Numbered from the stretch's first letter, positions 17,460 to 27,546 are shown. The stretch is 64,000 nucleotides of DNA from an uncultured Muribaculaceae bacterium (GCA_944321705.1 CALUMG010000003.1:142522-206521), one strand, 5' to 3'. The notes: generated by a model from the letters alone, not told the origin. Translations and numbers: made by a program.

Positions 17460-18266
17460 TCATTTCACCGCAAGAGCAATAACCAACGAAGCAATCACCG
17501 AAATGGTGCTGACCACCACCGAAGCCACCTGCACTTTATATGACTTGTTCTGGTCGTACTCGGCATTAGACTTGCGTATGTCGTTAGGCTCGACATATAT
17601 CACGTCATTCTGTTGCAAATAGAAATATGGCGATTTAAGTATCTCCGCACTGCCCAAATCAAGACGATGGTAGGTGCGGTTGCCATCGACTTCGCGTATC
17701 AGCAACACATTGTCGCGACGACCGTATTGCGACAAGTCGCCTGCATCGCTTATTGCATCGAGAATCGAATACCGCTCCGTGCTGACGCTTTTTGCCCCGG
17801 GGTTGTTCACCTCGCCAAGCACGTTCACGCGATATCTGGGCATTTGGACTCTCACGTATGGGTTCTTCACATCCTTTGAAATCTTTTCCACAAGCATGTC
17901 GCTTATTTCGCTAGTGGTCATGCCTTCGACCTTTAATTTTCCAAGGACAGGAAAACTAATATATCCGTCGGCATCTACGATGTAACTCATTAGCTTCGCT
18001 TGCGGAGTCGCTTCAGTGTCTCCTTTCCGGGAATAGTCCACTTGCGGCAAATTATATTGCACCGTGGCTTCCGGGACTTCGGAAGTGACAGTTATCAACA
18101 ATTCATCTCCTTTTATCACTTTGACGGCATAGTCCTTGTATTTACTTTCAAGAAGCTCAGGATTGCTATCTATATCCTTGAAATACACAAGCTCGCGCCC
18201 CGATTTGCATCCTGTCGACATGAAACATGCAAATATGAACGACAGCAATAATAATTTTACCTTCAT
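17460..18266 (-). CDS. Wza-like polysaccharide export lipoprotein
   Basis: This 268-aa protein carries a lipoprotein signal ending in MSTGC (lipid at about Cys20), then a Poly_export domain (KVIKGDELLITVTSEVPEA, residues about 48-130) and an SLBB domain (RYRVNVLGEVNNPGAKSV, residues about 145-225). A hydrophobic helix closes the protein (VVVSTISVIASLVIALAVK), which in Bacteroidota Wza proteins is thought to sit in the outer membrane. It forms the export channel for the polysaccharide. It is 7 bp upstream of the Wzy-like gene in the same direction. Family assignment is secure. Confidence 0.9.
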   Translation of the reverse strand: MKVKLLLLSFIFACFMSTGCKSGRELVYFKDIDSNPELLESKYKDYAVKVIKGDELLITVTSEVPEATVQYNLPQVDYSRKGDTEATPQAKLMSYIVDADGYISFPVLGKLKVEGMTTSEISDMLVEKISKDVKNPYVRVQMPRYRVNVLGEVNNPGAKSVSTERYSILDAISDAGDLSQYGRRDNVLLIREVDGNRTYHRLDLGSAEILKSPYFYLQQNDVIYVEPNDIRKSNAEYDQNKSYKVQVASVVVSTISVIASLVIALAVK

Positions 18267-18316
18267 TACAAATTGAAATTTTCTATTATTTTAATAACGA
18301 CTCAATTCCGTTTTTA

Positions 18317-19759
18317 TTATGAATCTGCCACTTTTTTTGCCATTCCTGTTTTTTCAAGGATAAACCGCTTCAGGTTCTCGGGAATTATCAACACCAACAA
18401 TGCCACAACCACCAGCAAGTAAACACCCGACAAGTACAGGTTGTCAACCATCTGAAATACGAAACAGCTCACGACAAGCAACAAAACGCTCAACGTCGAA
18501 TTCTTGTTGAACGATACATGGAACATTTTGCGCGTATCATACACCCTGTAAAGCAACAATATGGCGTAAGCAACTATCATGGAAACGATTATTCCGTAAA
18601 TGCCAAACGGGTTAACTAATGCAAAATTAAGGGCGACGTTGACTCCGGCTGCCGCCATGAGTCCAGGCAACACTTTTGCAGTCTTCTTAGTACACTGATA
18701 GCCTAACTCGTAGAACATGCAAAAGGCGTTCAACCCTTTTGCCACGAATATCAAGAACAAGTATTGCACGCTCTCATAATAGGCATCATCCACAAGCCAG
18801 CCGTAATTCAGCTTGAGGCCGTATGAAATGACGATTATCAGTGATGCAACCACATAGGCAAACCCGTTGAAGATTCCCGTAAAGAACTTGTCGCGATCGT
18901 TGCTCGAATATTGCCTCAACGCCGTCTCTTGCCATGCTTGATAAAAAATATACACAAGTGTTTCAAGTATCGCCACAAATTTGTTTATGACACTGAACAA
19001 TCCATTGTCTTCAAGCCCGAGGCAGGCTTGGATTACAAATCGGTTGCTCGAACTTATGACCCACATCAGCAACGTCGCCGGAATCAGTGGCAGGCCATAT
19101 CTCAACAGGCTCTTGATTCTGTTCTTGTTCAATTCGAGCTTGAAGGAAATATATTTCCTGAACACATGAAGCCGCAACTCCATGTAACCGATGGCCAAAA
19201 CTCTCGCTAAGATGTTGGAATAAAATATGCCCGGAACGCCCATGTCAAGTATCATGACAAACAGGATGCCGAACAAGCATATCATGAACGACGTTATTAT
19301 GCCTGTCGAGACAAATGTCTTGGTGTGCCCCAACCCCCTGACCACTTGGATGGCGACATCGTAGAACGACATCGATATTGCAAGCAATATCACGAGCATG
19401 GCATATTTTATCGGCATGAAGAAACTCACTATGCCTCCAACGATGATAAAAAACAGGCTGCTGCCACTCATGAGACGGCACGCTATGCTCGAAATCTGCC
19501 TTCGTTCATCGTCGTTCTCGGCATCCACGAGAAAACGAAAGACACTGTCCCTGAACTGGAGCATTATGAATGGCATGAGGAAAGTTATTACCATGAAACA
19601 TATATCATAGTAACCATACTCTTCGGGCGAAATGAAATAGGTATAGAAAGGCATGAGCAGGAAAGTCACCAACTTGCTGCCCAAGTTACCTATGGCATAT
19701 ATGCCTATGTCATTTACAAATTTATTTCCTCTGGATTTGTTGCCGGGATTATTAGACAT
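18317..19759 (-). CDS. Wzx-type polysaccharide flippase
   Basis: This 480-aa MOP-superfamily protein has about 12-14 hydrophobic segments. The N-terminus FVNDIGIYAIGNLGSKLVTF with LLMPFYTYFISPEEYGYYDI is characteristic of Polysacc_synt/Wzx flippases. It would move undecaprenyl-linked repeat units across the inner membrane. The ATG at 19759 (MSNNPGNKSRGNKF) is preferred to a TTG nine bases upstream. It is the first gene of the six-gene exopolysaccharide cluster. There is a 134-bp gap to queA upstream and I see no clear promoter in it, so read-through from queA is possible. Confidence 0.87.
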   Translation of the reverse strand: MSNNPGNKSRGNKFVNDIGIYAIGNLGSKLVTFLLMPFYTYFISPEEYGYYDICFMVITFLMPFIMLQFRDSVFRFLVDAENDDERRQISSIACRLMSGSSLFFIIVGGIVSFFMPIKYAMLVILLAISMSFYDVAIQVVRGLGHTKTFVSTGIITSFMICLFGILFVMILDMGVPGIFYSNILARVLAIGYMELRLHVFRKYISFKLELNKNRIKSLLRYGLPLIPATLLMWVISSSNRFVIQACLGLEDNGLFSVINKFVAILETLVYIFYQAWQETALRQYSSNDRDKFFTGIFNGFAYVVASLIIVISYGLKLNYGWLVDDAYYESVQYLFLIFVAKGLNAFCMFYELGYQCTKKTAKVLPGLMAAAGVNVALNFALVNPFGIYGIIVSMIVAYAILLLYRVYDTRKMFHVSFNKNSTLSVLLLVVSCFVFQMVDNLYLSGVYLLVVVALLVLIIPENLKRFILEKTGMAKKVADS

Positions 19760-19893
19760 AAAAGCCAAGCATCTTACAGTTCATCAAACTATGAGTGCAC
19801 CATGCACGCGACGAAGCACGTTAGCATAATGCAACATGCGCACACACATAAGTCTGCCATCAGCAAGTGTTGTCCTGTGCGCATTATTCCTTG

Positions 19894-20946
19894 TCAATCT
19901 ATCACGAGCATCGCGTCGCCATAAGCCCCAAAACGGTACTTTTCTTCCACGGCAACGTCATAGGCATGCATCACTTTTTCGTAATCGCCAAACGCGGCAA
20001 CCATCATCAACATTACCGAATAAGGCAAATGGAAATTACTTACCAAAGCATTGCATACCGTGAAATCGTATGGAGGGAAAATAAACTTGTTGGTCCATCC
20101 GGAGAACGACTTGATGTGCCCGTTCATGCCTACTGTGCTTTCTATTGCACGCAATGTTGATGTTCCTATCGAGCAGATGCGGCGTTCTTCGTCTTTTGCC
20201 TTGTTAACAAGAGTCACGAGTTCTTCGTTCACTTCCATTTGCTCCGAATCCATGCGATGCTTGGTCAAGTCTTCTACATCTATCTCCCTGTAATTGCCTA
20301 ATCCTGAATGCAAGGTAAGGAATCCGGCATCAACACCTTTTATTTCCATGCGTTTCATCAATTCACGGCTAAAATGCAACCCTGCCGCAGGAGCCACCAC
20401 GGCTCCTTCATTTTTGGCAAATATGCATTGGTAGCGTTCGGCATCTTCAGGTGTCGGTTGACGTTTTATGTATTCAGGCAGCGGAGTTTCTCCCAGCGCA
20501 TATAAATTAGCCTTGAATTCATCATGAGGACCGTCATAAAGGAAACGCAACGTGCGTCCGCGTGATGTGGTGTTGTCAATGACCTCGGCAACCATTGAAT
20601 CGTCAAGGCCAAAATACAACTTGTTGCCTATGCGTATCTTTCTTGCCGGCTCCACAAGCACGTCCCACAATTTATGCTCTTCGTTTAGTTCGCGTAACAA
20701 AAAGACTTCAATTTTGGCTCCCGTCTTTTCCTTATTTCCGAAAAGCCTTGCAGGGAACACCTTCGTGTCGTTGAATACAAACACATCACCACTGTCAAAA
20801 TAATCCAAGATTTCTTTGAAAACCTTGTGTTCTATTTCGCCCGTCGTGCGGTGCAGCACCATCAAACGCGATTCATCACGCACAGCCGCCGGTTCGGTTG
20901 CTATCAACTCTTCCGGCAATTTGAACTTAAACTCAGATAATTTCAT
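19894..20946 (-). CDS. queA: S-adenosylmethionine:tRNA ribosyltransferase-isomerase
   Basis: This 350-aa protein is QueA, which transfers and isomerises the ribosyl group of SAM onto preQ1-tRNA to give epoxyqueuosine. Family motifs are clear: [58 protein letters not shown] and [15 protein letters not shown]. Length and start ([16 protein letters not shown]) are standard. It is the last gene of the ftsX-DUF3098-uppP-truB-queA series, with 42 bp between truB and queA. No other queuosine genes are in the window. Confidence 0.96.
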   Translation of the reverse strand: MKLSEFKFKLPEELIATEPAAVRDESRLMVLHRTTGEIEHKVFKEILDYFDSGDVFVFNDTKVFPARLFGNKEKTGAKIEVFLLRELNEEHKLWDVLVEPARKIRIGNKLYFGLDDSMVAEVIDNTTSRGRTLRFLYDGPHDEFKANLYALGETPLPEYIKRQPTPEDAERYQCIFAKNEGAVVAPAAGLHFSRELMKRMEIKGVDAGFLTLHSGLGNYREIDVEDLTKHRMDSEQMEVNEELVTLVNKAKDEERRICSIGTSTLRAIESTVGMNGHIKSFSGWTNKFIFPPYDFTVCNALVSNFHLPYSVMLMMVAAFGDYEKVMHAYDVAVEEKYRFGAYGDAMLVID

Positions 20947-20988
20947 ATAGCTTTGTTCTTAATATTCCCAATGACATTAAAATATTCT

Positions 20989-21804
20989 TTACGACACCAA
21001 TGACTCCAAATCGTCGCCATTGGAGGCTTTCTTGCTTTCATTTTTTTCCAATGATGCTTCGACATCGGGCATCACCATGTCGGCGCAATCAAGATAAGAC
21101 ATCAAAGAATCGACCGTGAAGCAGTTGTCAACATTGTAATTTCCCACTCTCGTGCGACGCAAGGCAACAAGATGCGCGCCACTTTTCAATGCTGCCCCTA
21201 TGTCGCGAGCGAGGGCCCTTATGTAAGTTCCCTTGCTGCACACCACGCGCACCGTGATATAGGGCAAATTAAAATCCAAGAGTTCAATCTCGTCAATTAC
21301 AAGTTGTTTTGCCTTCAACTCCACTTCTTGGCCCTTCCTTGCCATCTTATAGGCGCGACGACCATCTATCTTGCACGCCGAGAAAACCGGCGGCACTTGC
21401 TCTATACAGCCCGTGAACTGCTCTTTCAATACAGTTTCTACTTCGGCACGAGTCACATGTTCCCACGGATATTCGGCATCAACCTCCGTTTCCAAATCAA
21501 AACTCGGTGTCGTGGCACCAAGCTTTAACGTAGCCACATATTCTTTTTCATGTGCCTGAAGCTCGTCGATTCTTTTAGTGGCACGACCGGTACACACTAT
21601 CAACACCCCCGTCGCCAGCGGGTCGAGCGTGCCGGCATGACCTACTTTTATCTTTTTCACCCCAAGGTTGTGCGCCAGTTTCGCTCTAACACGTTTCACC
21701 ACGTCGAACGAAGTCCATTTCAATGGCTTGTCAACGGCAAACACTTCCCCGTTTATAGGGTCGAGTATCCTGTCTAATGTCAATTCTTCTTGAAATTCCA
21801 TCAT
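20989..21804 (-). CDS. truB: tRNA pseudouridine(55) synthase TruB
   Basis: This 271-aa enzyme makes pseudouridine-55 in the T-loop of tRNAs. The catalytic aspartate is in [14 protein letters not shown] (residues about 55-68); [20 protein letters not shown] and [15 protein letters not shown] are also family signatures. The C-terminal 25 residues are acidic and polar ([18 protein letters not shown]) and look like a lineage-specific tail. The start codon overlaps the uppP stop by 4 bp (ATGA), so translation is coupled. Confidence 0.95.
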   Translation of the reverse strand: MMEFQEELTLDRILDPINGEVFAVDKPLKWTSFDVVKRVRAKLAHNLGVKKIKVGHAGTLDPLATGVLIVCTGRATKRIDELQAHEKEYVATLKLGATTPSFDLETEVDAEYPWEHVTRAEVETVLKEQFTGCIEQVPPVFSACKIDGRRAYKMARKGQEVELKAKQLVIDEIELLDFNLPYITVRVVCSKGTYIRALARDIGAALKSGAHLVALRRTRVGNYNVDNCFTVDSLMSYLDCADMVMPDVEASLEKNESKKASNGDDLESLVS

Positions 21805-22646
21805 GCCATTTCAAGACTCATGCCGCAAAGCAGCATTATGATAATTGCTCCTCCCACGATGATGCGGTAATATCCAAACAATTTGAACCCGTATCTGGTC
21901 AAGTAGCTTATAAAGAACTTGATGGCAAGTATTGCAACGATGAATGCCACTACCATTCCAACGACAAGCACAGTCAGGTTGTCGGCCAGCAATTGGCTTG
22001 AAGCAGGATCGGTCAACAGTCCCCACAACTTGTAGACCGATGCGGCAAACATTGTAGGCACGGCAAGGAAGAACGAGAACTCGGCGGCATCTTTCCTTGA
22101 AAGGCCTTGTTGCATACCTCCCACTATCGTCGCCATCGAGCGAGAAACGCCGGGAATCATCGATATGCATTGGTAGAAACCTATGGCAACAGACCTGCGC
22201 TCGGTCATTTCAGTCTTTTTCCCTTCATTCTTGTTGAACCACTTGTCAACAAAAAGCATCAAGACGCCTCCTGCAACAAGCATGATGGCTACAACCGTCA
22301 CATTTTCGAGCAAACTGTCGATGATGTCGCTAAGCAACAATCCCAACGCGGCTGCCGGAAGGAATGCTAAAAACAATTTCCAATAAAAATCATATCTTAT
22401 TAAAAAGGCTTCCAATCCTTTCTTACCGGCAGGAACCGGGTTCAAGCGGAAAAAACGTTTCCAGTAAAGGCATACTACCGACAAAATGGCACCAAACTGG
22501 ATTATTATTGTAAATGCTTTAACAAAAGCGTCCGACTCCACACCCAAAATTTCCTGCGTTATTATCATGTGTCCTGTGGAAGAAACAGGCAGGAATTCAG
22601 TCAAGCCCTCTACAATGGCAATGATAATCGATTGAAAAATATCCAT
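21801..22646 (-). CDS. uppP: Undecaprenyl-diphosphatase UppP (BacA)
   Basis: This 281-aa membrane phosphatase converts undecaprenyl-PP to undecaprenyl-P at the periplasmic side, recycling the carrier for peptidoglycan and for the polysaccharides made by the neighbouring loci; it also gives bacitracin tolerance. The two catalytic motifs are intact: [15 protein letters not shown] (residues about 13-27) and [16 protein letters not shown] (about 162-177). Eight hydrophobic segments fit the family fold. It overlaps truB by 4 bp. A 142-bp gap separates it from the DUF3098 gene. Confidence 0.95.
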   Translation of the reverse strand: MDIFQSIIIAIVEGLTEFLPVSSTGHMIITQEILGVESDAFVKAFTIIIQFGAILSVVCLYWKRFFRLNPVPAGKKGLEAFLIRYDFYWKLFLAFLPAAALGLLLSDIIDSLLENVTVVAIMLVAGGVLMLFVDKWFNKNEGKKTEMTERRSVAIGFYQCISMIPGVSRSMATIVGGMQQGLSRKDAAEFSFFLAVPTMFAASVYKLWGLLTDPASSQLLADNLTVLVVGMVVAFIVAILAIKFFISYLTRYGFKLFGYYRIIVGGAIIIMLLCGMSLEMA

Positions 22647-22788
22647 ACTTAAATAAAACTACAAAAAATATTAATACATTAACTCTTTTTTCTTTCTATG
22701 CACAATTCCTCATCCTTGCCCCACACGCCGTGTGGACACCGAGTCGACGACAGCAGGACATAGGCCCATGTGCACTCATATTCCCTTA

Positions 22789-23088
22789 TTACTTGTCGTG
22801 TTTTTTCTTTTTATATATGATGGCAATTGCCATTGCAACAAAACCCACAAAAGCCATAGTCGGGCCAACGACTATGCGCCTCGTGCTGAAAATATCATAA
22901 TTAAACGTCTCTCCGCTGTTTTGACTTCCAAGCATCAACAAAAATCCGACGACAATCAACAATCCGCTTATAGCCATCAATATAAAATTGACTTTGGCAA
23001 GCGGGAATTCGCTGTATTGTATTTTATCCGACTCTTTAATGTCATCGGCGTTAAAGCCTTGACGTTTTTTTTGAGAATTCAATGCCAT
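22789..23088 (-). CDS. DUF3098 small membrane protein
   Basis: This 99-aa protein has two transmembrane helices (FILMAISGLLIVVGFLLMLG and IVVGPTMAFVGFVAMAIAII) joined by a short loop containing NYDIFSTRRI, the usual DUF3098 pattern. Function is unknown, but in Bacteroidota this family is regularly found between ftsX and uppP, as here, which suggests a role linked to division or envelope growth. The gene lies 40 bp after ftsX. Confidence 0.88.
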   Translation of the reverse strand: MALNSQKKRQGFNADDIKESDKIQYSEFPLAKVNFILMAISGLLIVVGFLLMLGSQNSGETFNYDIFSTRRIVVGPTMAFVGFVAMAIAIIYKKKKHDK

Positions 23089-23128
23089 ATTGCAAATAAG
23101 ATTTTTATTCGATTTTTTTATTTTTCAA

Positions 23129-24007
23129 TCACCGCTTGAACAAGTCATCATACCCAAGTTTGATGAACTTGTTGGATGCAAGAACGGCAGCAATGCCGCA
23201 CATTAACGCACCAAGCACCACCAATGCCCCAAACACGCACCACACTTCGGCCATAGGAGCCATCATGGCCCACATCGGCTCCATTCTGTTGATGTAAAAC
23301 AACCCGGCACTTAATATCGCCATTGCGACAAATGCCGCAATGATGCCGTTAATGATGTTGCTCACTACGATAGGCTTGCGAATGAATCCCGGAGTTGCGC
23401 CTACGAGTTTCATGGTATGTATCAAAAAACGTCTTGAATAGACTGTCAACCTCACAGTATTGTTGATGAGAGCGAACGAAATCACCATCAACACCACGGC
23501 CACGACTCCAAGCACGGCCACAATGTTATTTATGTTACGGTTGATTCTCTCCACTTGGTCTTGATGAATCTGCACCTCGTCGATTGCCGTGTTGCGAGAC
23601 AATTGCGATTTTATCATCATCAGGCTGTCGACACTGGCATAATCGGGCTTGACATGCACTTCAAACTCGGCAGTAAGAGGATTGAATCCAAGCACTTCCA
23701 TCAAGTCTTCTCCGGTTTCCTGCTGCCAATAATGCAATGCTTCTTCCTTTGAAATGTATTTCACGCTTGCCGTATATGGAGCTGCGGCAAGTTGCCGCTT
23801 CAGTCTCAATATTTCACCATCGCTCGCCGCATCGGTCATCGACACGTCAAATCCGATATTGGCTTTAATTTGCCCTGTAACCTCTCGGGCAAACAAGCCG
23901 AGAATCGCGCCGACACCCAACAGCAACAACACGAGCGACACGCTCATGATTGACGTTATATTGGCATCGACAAACGATATTTTAGATTTTTTCTCAGAAG
24001 TATCCAT
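23129..24007 (-). CDS. ftsX: Cell-division ABC-type permease FtsX
   Basis: This 292-aa protein has the FtsX topology: one N-terminal helix (ITSIMSVSLVLLLLGVGAIL), a periplasmic domain (residues about 45-165) with VKYISKEEALHYWQQ, then three C-terminal helices with NNTVRLTVYSRRFLIHTMKLVGAT, the coupling region. With FtsE (not in this window) it controls septal peptidoglycan hydrolases. The ATG at 24007 gives the normal length; the frame is open for another 38 codons, but those residues do not look like FtsX. It heads the ftsX-DUF3098-uppP-truB-queA operon, with a consensus promoter about 160 bases upstream. Confidence 0.92.
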   Translation of the reverse strand: MDTSEKKSKISFVDANITSIMSVSLVLLLLGVGAILGLFAREVTGQIKANIGFDVSMTDAASDGEILRLKRQLAAAPYTASVKYISKEEALHYWQQETGEDLMEVLGFNPLTAEFEVHVKPDYASVDSLMMIKSQLSRNTAIDEVQIHQDQVERINRNINNIVAVLGVVAVVLMVISFALINNTVRLTVYSRRFLIHTMKLVGATPGFIRKPIVVSNIINGIIAAFVAMAILSAGLFYINRMEPMWAMMAPMAEVWCVFGALVVLGALMCGIAAVLASNKFIKLGYDDLFKR

Positions 24008-24169
24008 TATCAATAATCCTCTACTCGCTAATGCCGGAGACATCCTTTCAATGCACACTCGCATTCGCAATAACTCCAAAACATAGCGAAAGCCAAGAGA
24101 AATAAAGGGAATCAAGCTCATCCGGCTCTCCCATTTCCAAGACTCGTCCTATATTTTTATAAATATCTG

Positions 24170-24200
24170 CAAAATTACTATCCTCACGACCATTTGTCAA
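24170..24200 (-). promoter_or_regulatory. Promoter of the ftsX operon
   Basis: On the minus strand TAATTTTG (24170-24177) has a TTG exactly 20 bp upstream (CAA at 24198-24200), a full Bacteroidota match. The predicted leader to the ATG at 24007 is about 157 nt. Confidence 0.7.
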
Positions 24201-24526
24201 TATTTTTATGATTTATTTTATTTAATAGGTATATTTTTCACGCATTACGCATGTCAACACTGCAAATATGGCACGACACATGACAAAATCTCTCTCATTA
24301 GACAGGCGGCACCACCGCGGCCTCCAACTGGCACACTTTTGGATATATACTTTGCTGCAAATCAGGCTCTGCACCGCTCATGACGAAAGTCAATAAAGCG
24401 AATACCCAGTTTTGCAAAAATTTATACTAATTTGTGTTAATATAAAGTGCGTTTTGCAAATTTAGTGTATCTTTACACCCATAATCAAGCTAATAGAATA
24501 TTTAACCACATATAAACTTTAGCATT
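24201..24526 (+). other. Non-coding stretch before the TPR lipoprotein gene
   Basis: I see no credible gene here. A near-match -7 element, TATCTTTA (24468-24475), lies about 50 bases before the ATG at 24527 and may drive the lipoprotein gene. The -33 spacing is poor. Confidence 0.4.
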
Positions 24527-26212
24527 ATGAATAGTAAATTATTCTTATCTGTCTTAGTGGGAGCTACTTTGGCTTTAACAAGCTGTAACAAGAAGCTCAG
24601 CGAAATCAGCGCCGAGTATTTCACTGTCAATCCATCTCCCCTTGAAGTAGTTGCCGGCAAGGTTCCTGCTACCGTGACAGGACAAATTCCGGAAAAATTC
24701 TTCGTGAAGAACGCAGAAGTAACTGTTACTCCATATCTTGTATATGGCGACCAAGAAACTGCTTCTACTCCTTACAAACTCATTGGCGAAGACGTTAACG
24801 GCAATGGACAAACCGTTTCTTACGACAACGGTGGAACTGTTACCGTACCGGTTTCTTTCGACTATGTACCTGAAATGATTAAATCAAGCCTCGTTCTTGA
24901 CTTCCAAGTTCAACAAGGCAAAAAGACTTATGTATTGCCTCGCATCAAAGTTGCCGACGGCGTTATAGCTACCGCAACTCTTGCCGATGCCGGTGCCGTT
25001 GTTCCTGCAACAACTGCCGACAAGTTCCAACGCATCATCAACGAGCAATACAATGCCGAAATCAAGTTCTTGATCAACCAATCAAACGTTAGAAAGAGCG
25101 AACTTGAATCTCAACAACTTGCCGACTTCAATTCGGCTATTGCAAATGCCCAAGGCAACGACCGCATCGAAGTTGAAGAAGTGAACATCTCTTCTTACGC
25201 TTCTCCTGATGGTAAGTACGACTTCAACCAACGTTTGGCCGGAAATCGTGAAAAGAACACCAAGAAATATCTTGAAAAATCTTTCAAGGACAACGAAATC
25301 AAGGAATTTGGCGAATTGACTGCCGACTTCACCGCTGAAGACTGGGAAGGCTTCAAGGAACTCGTTTCTAAGAGCGACATCCAAGACAAGGACCTCATCC
25401 TTAATGTTCTTTCAATGTACAGCGATCCTGAACAACGTGAAAAGGAAATCAGAAACTTGTCGGAAGTATTCGAACAAATCGCCGATGAAATCCTTCCTCA
25501 ATTGCGTCGTTCTCGCTTGACTGCTTCTATCAACGTTATCGGTAAGAGCGATGAAGAAATCATGCAAGCTTTCAACAGCGATCCTAAATCTTTGAATGTT
25601 GAAGAATTGCTTTACTGCGGTACTTTGACCGACGATAACAACAAGCGCATCGAAATTTACAAGGCTTGCACCGAAAACTATCCTAACGACTACCGTGGCT
25701 ACAACAACTTGGGTATGTGCCAATACATCGCAGGAAACTATGACGCTGCAAAAGCCAACTTCAACAAGGCTGCAAACCTTGCTCCTGAAAGTGCTGAAAC
25801 TCACATGAACCAAGGTCTTTGCGACTTGATAGATGAAAACTTCGACGCTGCAAACGAAAAATTCGGTGCTGCAGCTGGTGCTGAAGGCTTGAACGAAGCT
25901 ATCGGTGTTTACTACATGGAAAAGGGTGACTACAATGCTGCTGCTAACGCATTTGGAGATGCTAAGACTAACAACGCTGCTCTTGCACAAATCCTTACTA
26001 AGGACTACAGCAAGGCTCGCAACACTCTTGCAGCTATCAACGAACCTGATGCTAACACCTACTACTTGATGGCAGTTCTTGGCGCACGCACTAACAACGA
26101 ACAAATGGTTCTTTCTAACTTGCGTCAAGCTATCGACAAGGACAGCACTCTTCGCGACAAGGCTGCTAACGACCTTGAATTTGCTAAGTTCAACATCACA
26201 AGCGCCCTCTAA
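24527..26212 (+). CDS. Abundant OmpA-like/TPR lipoprotein
   Basis: This 561-aa protein has a lipoprotein signal ending in ALTSC (lipid at Cys20). The N-terminal half is beta-rich. Residues about 215-245 read VEEVNISSYASPDGKYDFNQ, then RLAGNREKNTKKYLEK, which resembles the peptidoglycan-binding turn of OmpA-type domains (SYASPEG...N..LS..RA). The C-terminal half (about 370-555) has tetratricopeptide repeats such as YRGYNNLGMCQYIAGNYDAA and AETHMNQGLCDLIDENFDAA. Similar lipoproteins are abundant in Bacteroidales outer membranes. Codon choice is visibly biased (AAC, GAC, TTC, CGT), which suggests high expression. It is monocistronic with a strong terminator. Confidence 0.8.
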   Translation: MNSKLFLSVLVGATLALTSCNKKLSEISAEYFTVNPSPLEVVAGKVPATVTGQIPEKFFVKNAEVTVTPYLVYGDQETASTPYKLIGEDVNGNGQTVSYDNGGTVTVPVSFDYVPEMIKSSLVLDFQVQQGKKTYVLPRIKVADGVIATATLADAGAVVPATTADKFQRIINEQYNAEIKFLINQSNVRKSELESQQLADFNSAIANAQGNDRIEVEEVNISSYASPDGKYDFNQRLAGNREKNTKKYLEKSFKDNEIKEFGELTADFTAEDWEGFKELVSKSDIQDKDLILNVLSMYSDPEQREKEIRNLSEVFEQIADEILPQLRRSRLTASINVIGKSDEEIMQAFNSDPKSLNVEELLYCGTLTDDNNKRIEIYKACTENYPNDYRGYNNLGMCQYIAGNYDAAKANFNKAANLAPESAETHMNQGLCDLIDENFDAANEKFGAAAGAEGLNEAIGVYYMEKGDYNAAANAFGDAKTNNAALAQILTKDYSKARNTLAAINEPDANTYYLMAVLGARTNNEQMVLSNLRQAIDKDSTLRDKAANDLEFAKFNITSAL

Positions 26213-26261
26213 TAGCGACACACTTCATCACATGTCCCCAGCGACATGAATGAGATAACGA

Positions 26262-26296
26262 ATATCCGGGAGACAACAGTTTCCCGGATATTTTTA
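26262..26296 (+). terminator. Intrinsic terminator of the TPR lipoprotein gene
   Basis: ATATCCGGGA (26262-26271) pairs with TCCCGGATAT (26282-26291), followed by TTTTTATATG. Confidence 0.9.
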
Positions 26297-26322
26297 TATG
26301 TTGCTGTCCGATAAAAAATTTA

Positions 26323-26354
26323 TTTGACTTCTATTGCCATTATTGCTAACTTTG
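26323..26354 (+). promoter_or_regulatory. Promoter of the phase-variable acyltransferase
   Basis: TTTG (26323-26326), 20 bp, then TAACTTTG (26347-26354) is a complete Bacteroidota consensus. The start codon at 26394 lies about 33 nt after the predicted start site. A good promoter argues that the frame-broken gene is still transcribed. Confidence 0.7.
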
Positions 26355-26393
26355 CAGCCGAAAAAAATTCTTAACATCGAGTGCTATATATAA

Positions 26394-27461
26394 ATGGGAA
26401 CTAAACGAATTGAATTTATCGACGCAATGCGTGGATTCACCATGCTGCTCGTGGTGTACACCCATATCATATTTTTTAGCTATTACAACTCAGGTTTTGA
26501 TGATTTAAGTTATGGGGGGGGGTAAACTACTGAGTTTTAATGCTTTATTCGTCACATTCCGAATGCCGTTGTTTTTCTTCATCAGCGGATTCATATTATA
26601 CAAGAACGATTTTGAATGGACACTGCCTGTAAGCGGAAAATTCCTGTTGAAAAAAGCCAAAGTCCAATTAATACCGACCCTGTTCTTCCTCGCAGTGTTT
26701 GTGTATATATTTGACAGGTCATTTGTAGATTCCATTTTTGATGGTACAAAAGGAGGATATTGGTTTACAATCGCATTGTTTGAATTCTTCCTGCTATATG
26801 TGCTTTTGCGCATCATATGCAACAAACTTGGATACAAAAACGGTGTCGATTGGTTGATTTTGGCAGCAGCAGTTATCATTTACTTTGTAAGACGCTGGTA
26901 TCTCACATCCGGCCTGTATGAAGAGCCTATGTTTCTTCTTGTTGGAATGGAAAATCTAAGCTACTTCCTCTTCTTCGTAATAGGTACATTGGCAAGAAAA
27001 CATTACGATAAAATACAGAAATTTGCCGAGAATGGATATATTGTCGCAGCATGCCTACTGTTTTCTTCGGTGTAATCATATATAAGCTCCATGAATCTCA
27101 AGAAATGAGTTCCGTGCTGTCAATATTATATTTATTAAGCCGTATAGTAGGCGTAATACTCGTTTTCATATTTTTCATGAAAAACGAGAACCTGTTCACA
27201 CAAGAGACCCGACTCGGCAGGGCGCTGCAATATGTAGGCCGCCGCACACTCGACATATACCTTCTCCATTACTTTTTCCTGCCTCGCAATTTGGAGCCGA
27301 TAGCCAATTTTTTCAACACCTATCAAAACCCGTCGCTGGAACTCTTTGTCTCACTCCTGCTGTCAATTATGGTAGTATACCTGTGTCTGCTCATGAGCAA
27401 AATCATCCGCTTAAGTCCTGTCTTGGCCGACTGGCTGCTCGGAGTGAAGAAAAAAGCATGA
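26394..27461 (+). pseudogene. Acyltransferase family 3 protein, frame broken at a G9 tract and again downstream
   Basis: Three frames together encode a membrane O-acyltransferase that would acetylate or succinylate a surface glycan. Segment 1 (from ATG 26394) reads MGTKRIEFIDAMRGFTMLLV with the catalytic-type histidine in VVYTHIIFF, and ends in a stop right after nine G (26514-26522). Segment 2 continues in the +1 frame from the tract to about 27062 (FVTFRMPLFFFISGFILYK is the family signature) and stops at 27075. Segment 3 resumes in the first frame as FFGVIIYKLHESQEM to 27461, with LGRALQYVGRRTLDIYLLHY. Eight G would join 1 and 2; one extra T near 27058-27062 would join 2 and 3. It may be phase-variable, decaying, or affected by homopolymer error. 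Confidence 0.8.
26514..26522 (+). repeat. Poly-G tract (G9), candidate slipped-strand switch
   Basis: Nine consecutive G lie inside the acyltransferase reading frame about 40 codons after the ATG. With nine G the frame ends at TAA (26523-26525); with eight (or eleven) it runs on into the acyltransferase core. Confidence 0.85.
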
Positions 27462-27494
27462 CAATGCGACTTTAATGTTTTTTTCATGTACCTG

Positions 27495-27526
27495 CTTGCC
27501 TAATCTTGTTTAAATTGCTAATTTTG
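27495..27526 (+). promoter_or_regulatory. Promoter of the 27547 gene
   Basis: TTG (27496-27498), 20 bp, then TAATTTTG (27519-27526) is a full consensus match. The ATG at 27547 lies 20 bases downstream of the element. Confidence 0.65.
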
Positions 27527-27546
27527 GGAAAAATATAATTGCAGGT

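Noticed and set aside
23129..24121. A longer FtsX starting at 24121
   Set aside because: The extra 38 residues do not fit the family; ATG 24007 gives the normal N-terminus and leaves a reasonable leader after the consensus promoter.
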